A stretch of 10,032 nucleotides of DNA. It comes from JAZDLC01 sp043802345 (GTDB lineage Bacteria > Planctomycetota > B15-G4 > JADJEK01). The DNA lies in assembly GCA_043802345.1 (NCBI GenBank), contig JAZDLC010000207.1:1-10032 (forward strand), read 5' to 3'. The notes beneath the pieces were generated by a model, which was not told the DNA's origin, did no database searches, and saw only the letters and a list, made by a program, of their open reading frames with translations. Of the stretch, positions 7,741-10,032 are shown piece by piece; within the stretch, counting starts at the first letter, position 1, and each line of letters begins with the position of its first letter. The position numbers and the translations under genes were made by a program.

Positions 7741-7999
7741 ATCGCTGAATATAGTGCCGCCCCGGAGAAACCGAATGAACCACCCTCGAGGAACCTCTCA
7801 AAAAGCACGCAACACCCAGGGTCATCGCTCTCGTCTTCGTGCTCGGGCCCGCGCACGCTCCTCCTGCCCGACCGTCCCGACCCGGAATCCGACCGCAACC
7901 CTGACGGCCCGACCGACTATCTTCAGGGGCCCGCGCTGGAACACGAATTCGGCATTAACAGAACCGCCCCCACCGCGTCTGTGTTGCCGGAGCCGATGA
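7741..7999. promoter_or_regulatory. Divergent intergenic region between the folP and sigma-factor operons
   Basis: This 259-base stretch lies between two divergently transcribed units and must hold the start signals of both, if no longer upstream genes feed them. It is pyrimidine-rich on the plus strand in the middle (about 7825-7925), with small AT-richer spots at 7747-7753 and 7953-7960. I see no convincing protein gene, RNA gene, riboswitch or hairpin terminator in it. Reading frames pass through but look like extensions of antisense shadows. A GGAAC at 7938-7942 has the right look for an ECF -35 element, but no matching -10 lies 16-17 bases downstream. The ribosome binding site of the sigma gene, GGAG, lies at 7989-7992, seven bases before its ATG. 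Confidence 0.6.
7748..7753 (-). promoter_or_regulatory. Possible -10 box (TATATT) for the folP operon
   Basis: Read on the minus strand, TATATT ends seven bases before the folP GTG. If used, transcription would start at or next to the start codon, giving a leaderless mRNA, which would fit the missing ribosome binding site. No convincing -35 hexamer lies 16-19 bases upstream. It is a single six-base match in a GC-rich setting, so support is weak. Confidence 0.3.
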
Positions 8000-8593
8000 A
8001 TGAGAACCGAGGCGATGACGAAAGCCGACCTGGACGCTCCTCTTGTTGCCGCCGCCCGAAACGGGGACAGGGCGGCTCTCGAGCAGCTCATTCGGCGGCA
8101 CGCGCGCGCGGCCGCGCGCCTGGCCGGGCGCCTTCTCGGCAATCGTGAGGATGCGGAAGATGTTGTCCAGGAGTCATTTACGAAAGCCTATCTGAACCTG
8201 GGCAGTTTCCGCGAGCGGGCCACGTTTAGAACCTGGCTGCTCCGCATCACGCTCAATCTCGCGACCGATCTCCTGCGGCAGCGAAGCAGGCGCCCTTCCC
8301 CCGGAGGTCTTGCGGGTCAGGGCCTGGAGGGGCCGCCCTCGGGCGCTGCGGGGCCATCGCGCCGCGCCGAGACCAGGGAACAGATCGACCATCTGCATCA
8401 GGCACTTTGCGACCTGCCGCCGAGGCAGAAGACCGCGCTGCAGCTGAAGATCTACGAGGGGCTGACCTACGAAGAGATCGCGGCAGTGCTCGGCACCACG
8501 GAGGGCGCGGCGAGGGTCTATCTGACGCTGGCCCGCCAGTCGCTTCGGCGTCGGTTCGAACAGGTCGGCAAGAGCCGGGGAGTCGAGCAATGA
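8000..8593 (+). CDS. ECF-type RNA polymerase sigma factor (sigma-70 family)
   Basis: This 197-residue protein has the two-domain ECF layout. Sigma region 2 spans about 25-97. It contains a recognisable core-binding segment, GNREDAEDVVQESFTKAYLNL (47-67), and the promoter-melting part, FRTWLLRITLNLATDLLR (76-93). A glycine/proline/serine-rich linker (98-122) follows. Sigma region 4 (about 127-188) holds LPPRQKTALQLKIYEGLTYEEIAAVLGTTEGAARVYLTLAR, including the DNA-binding helix-turn-helix. The ATG at 8000 has GGAG seven bases upstream; another in-frame ATG at 8015 has a poorly placed site. The next gene, a zinc-finger membrane anti-sigma, starts inside the stop codon (ATGA). That arrangement implies co-expression and that the sigma is held inactive at the membrane until a signal arrives. 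Target genes cannot be read from the sequence; autoregulation is common in the family but no clear site is seen. Confidence 0.94.
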   Translation: MRTEAMTKADLDAPLVAAARNGDRAALEQLIRRHARAAARLAGRLLGNREDAEDVVQESFTKAYLNLGSFRERATFRTWLLRITLNLATDLLRQRSRRPSPGGLAGQGLEGPPSGAAGPSRRAETREQIDHLHQALCDLPPRQKTALQLKIYEGLTYEEIAAVLGTTEGAARVYLTLARQSLRRRFEQVGKSRGVEQ

Positions 8594-10032
8594 AGGCCCG
8601 ACACATGAACGGCTGCAAGCAGGGACGCTCACTCCTGGTGGCGTACGTGGACGGCGGGCTGACGGCGGAGCAGCGGATTTCGTTCGAACAGCATGTTCTG
8701 GACTGCGACCTGTGTGACGAGGCGCACCGCTTCCACCTTTCGATCGAAGAGCTCCTCCATGTCCAGGCCGGCCCGGAACCGGACGGATCATTCGAGGACA
8801 GGATCGTGGACCGGGTGATGGAGTCGGTGTCCCGGCTTGCCGCGGAACCTCTCCCCGGGCCGGGACGCGCGCCGTCCGCGAAGCGTCAGCGCGACAGGAG
8901 GACCAGGGTTTTCGTGCTGCTGGCCACCGCGGCGCTGCTCCTGCTGCTGGCCCGGTCCGTCAACACTCCATCTTCCGTCGGTGCGGGAGATCCCGGCGTG
9001 CCCGGGAGTCCGACCGCCTCGGCGGAGATTGATCAGATCATCCCGGAACGCTTGACCGCGGCTCGCCTGACTCTCCACGACGCCCTGCGCTCCGCCCAGA
9101 GGGCGCCCGATTTCCGCGCCGAGTTCGAACGGTTGACCCACTCGCTCGTCCAGGCCGACTGGCCCGTGGAAGAAATGGTGATCGCCACGATCGGACACGC
9201 GGATCCGGAACTGGCCGTCTGCGCCCTGCGAGGCGTGGCGGAGCTCGACTACCGATCCGCGCTGCCGGCCGTGGAACGGGCCGCCTTTCGTTCGCCCACG
9301 GCCCGGGCGGCGCTGGAGACCATGGGATCGCTGGGAGACGAGCGATCCCTGCCCCGGCTGGAGCGATCCCTGGCCCGTCCCGAACTGGCCACCGCGGCCG
9401 CGACCGGACTGACCCGGAACGGGACCGCGGCGGCAGCGCGAGTTCTCGGCAGGGCTGTGGAAGATGAGGATCAGCGTCCCGCGGCGCTTTCCGCGCTCGT
9501 GAGCATGGGCACGGCAGGAGCCGGAGAGCTGCTGCGCCTCCGCCAGGCCGGCTCGGTTCCGGCCGCGAGGGAGCTCCAGGCGCGGAACCTCCCGACCCGG
9601 GAGCAGATTCTCTCCCTGCTCGGCCCGGACTCCGACCCCGAACTGTTGGCAGCGGTGCTTCCCCTGGCCCCGGGGTGTGGTCGCCAGGCACTCGCGCCTC
9701 TGGCGAACCTCTTGCGGGTGCGGGTGGAGGCCGTGCGCGGGGATGCCCTGCGGGCCGCGGTCGAGATCGGTGGGCAGGAGGCGCTGGCGGTTCTCCTCTC
9801 CGCGAGCAGCGATCCGGTCGCAACCGGGATCGAGACCGAGCTCGCCATCTGCGACCTGCTCAGAGCCTCCGCCGAAGGCGTGGATCTGGCGATGGCCGCG
9901 GCGCGCACGGCCTCGGGCCGGGCTCTCGTCGACGCCCTCGATACGCCGGGCGGAAGCGATCAGACGCTGCTCCCCTGTGTTGAGGGGATTCTCGGAGACC
10001 CGCGAGCCCTGTCGGACTTGCGAGCCAGGGCC
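8590..10032 (+). CDS. Membrane anti-sigma factor with zinc finger and large HEAT-like outer domain, cut by window
   Basis: The frame stays open for 481 codons to the right edge with no stop, so the C-terminus is missing. Residues 1-55 form an anti-sigma zinc-finger (ZAS, zf-HC2) domain with C9, H35, C39 and C42; the last three make the H-x3-C-x2-C motif that, in characterised members, caps the sigma factor. Residues about 106-123 are one strongly hydrophobic helix preceded by a basic RQRDRRTR stretch, so the N-terminus should be cytoplasmic. A glycine/proline/serine linker (about 124-145) follows. From about 155 to 470 the protein is alanine/leucine-rich and helical with short recurring pairs such as DPELAVCALRGVAEL and SALPAVERAAF, resembling HEAT/armadillo-type repeats. 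The ATG overlaps the sigma stop and has GGGGAG seven bases upstream. It is likely the sigma's partner and sensor. The signal is unknown, and the repeat call is by eye. Confidence 0.85.
   Translation, partial: MKARHMNGCKQGRSLLVAYVDGGLTAEQRISFEQHVLDCDLCDEAHRFHLSIEELLHVQAGPEPDGSFEDRIVDRVMESVSRLAAEPLPGPGRAPSAKRQRDRRTRVFVLLATAALLLLLARSVNTPSSVGAGDPGVPGSPTASAEIDQIIPERLTAARLTLHDALRSAQRAPDFRAEFERLTHSLVQADWPVEEMVIATIGHADPELAVCALRGVAELDYRSALPAVERAAFRSPTARAALETMGSLGDERSLPRLERSLARPELATAAATGLTRNGTAAAARVLGRAVEDEDQRPAALSALVSMGTAGAGELLRLRQAGSVPAARELQARNLPTREQILSLLGPDSDPELLAAVLPLAPGCGRQALAPLANLLRVRVEAVRGDALRAAVEIGGQEALAVLLSASSDPVATGIETELAICDLLRASAEGVDLAMAAARTASGRALVDALDTPGGSDQTLLPCVEGILGDPRALSDLRARA

Noticed and set aside
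7938..7981. Possible autoregulated ECF promoter (GGAAC then CGTCTG) upstream of the sigma gene
   Set aside because: The two elements are about 33 bases apart, while ECF promoters need about 16-17 bases.
8101..8119. Alternating CG tract that might form Z-DNA or an unusual structure
   Set aside because: It encodes the conserved Arg/Ala-rich start of sigma region 2 and is explained by codon use in a GC-rich genome.
6964..8148. 394-codon plus-strand frame running across folP and the intergenic region into the sigma gene
   Set aside because: It is antisense to folP motifs and overlaps the real sigma start; composition is typical of a shadow frame.

Overview
The window is GC-rich bacterial chromosome, densely packed with coding sequence and with no sign of phage, transposon, RNA gene or CRISPR array. 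Two transcription units diverge from a roughly 260-base gap at 7741-7999. Gene content (alanine racemase, a di-adenylate cyclase, a large membrane-anchored AsmA-like protein, and an ECF sigma factor with a zinc-finger anti-sigma) suggests a free-living bacterium, probably with a Gram-negative-type envelope. The phylum cannot be fixed from the sequence. The low similarity of several proteins to textbook members makes an under-sampled GC-rich lineage plausible, which is inference only.

Minus-strand unit (7740 down to the left edge): folP (dihydropteroate synthase with a long N-terminal extension), cdaA (membrane di-adenylate cyclase), a YbbR/CdaR-like membrane protein, tsaB (tRNA t6A synthesis partner), alr (alanine racemase), and a very large AsmA-like protein that runs off the left edge. 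Junctions are overlaps or very short gaps, with a maximum gap of 43 bases, so the six genes look like one operon with translational coupling. The first three keep the widespread folP-cdaA-cdaR order; glmM, often next, is absent here and tsaB-alr follow instead.

Plus-strand unit (about 8000 to the right edge): an ECF-type sigma factor overlaps by ATGA with a membrane protein. That protein has an N-terminal anti-sigma zinc finger (H-x3-C-x2-C), one transmembrane helix and a long helical, HEAT-like outer domain that runs off the right edge. This is the classic sigma/anti-sigma arrangement, with an unusually large presumed sensor domain.

The left unit joins folate synthesis, c-di-AMP signalling, tRNA modification, D-alanine supply for peptidoglycan and envelope assembly. 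The right unit is a signal-responsive transcription switch. Both end genes are cut by the window edges. Many long antisense reading frames occur because of the high GC content, and they are not treated as genes.
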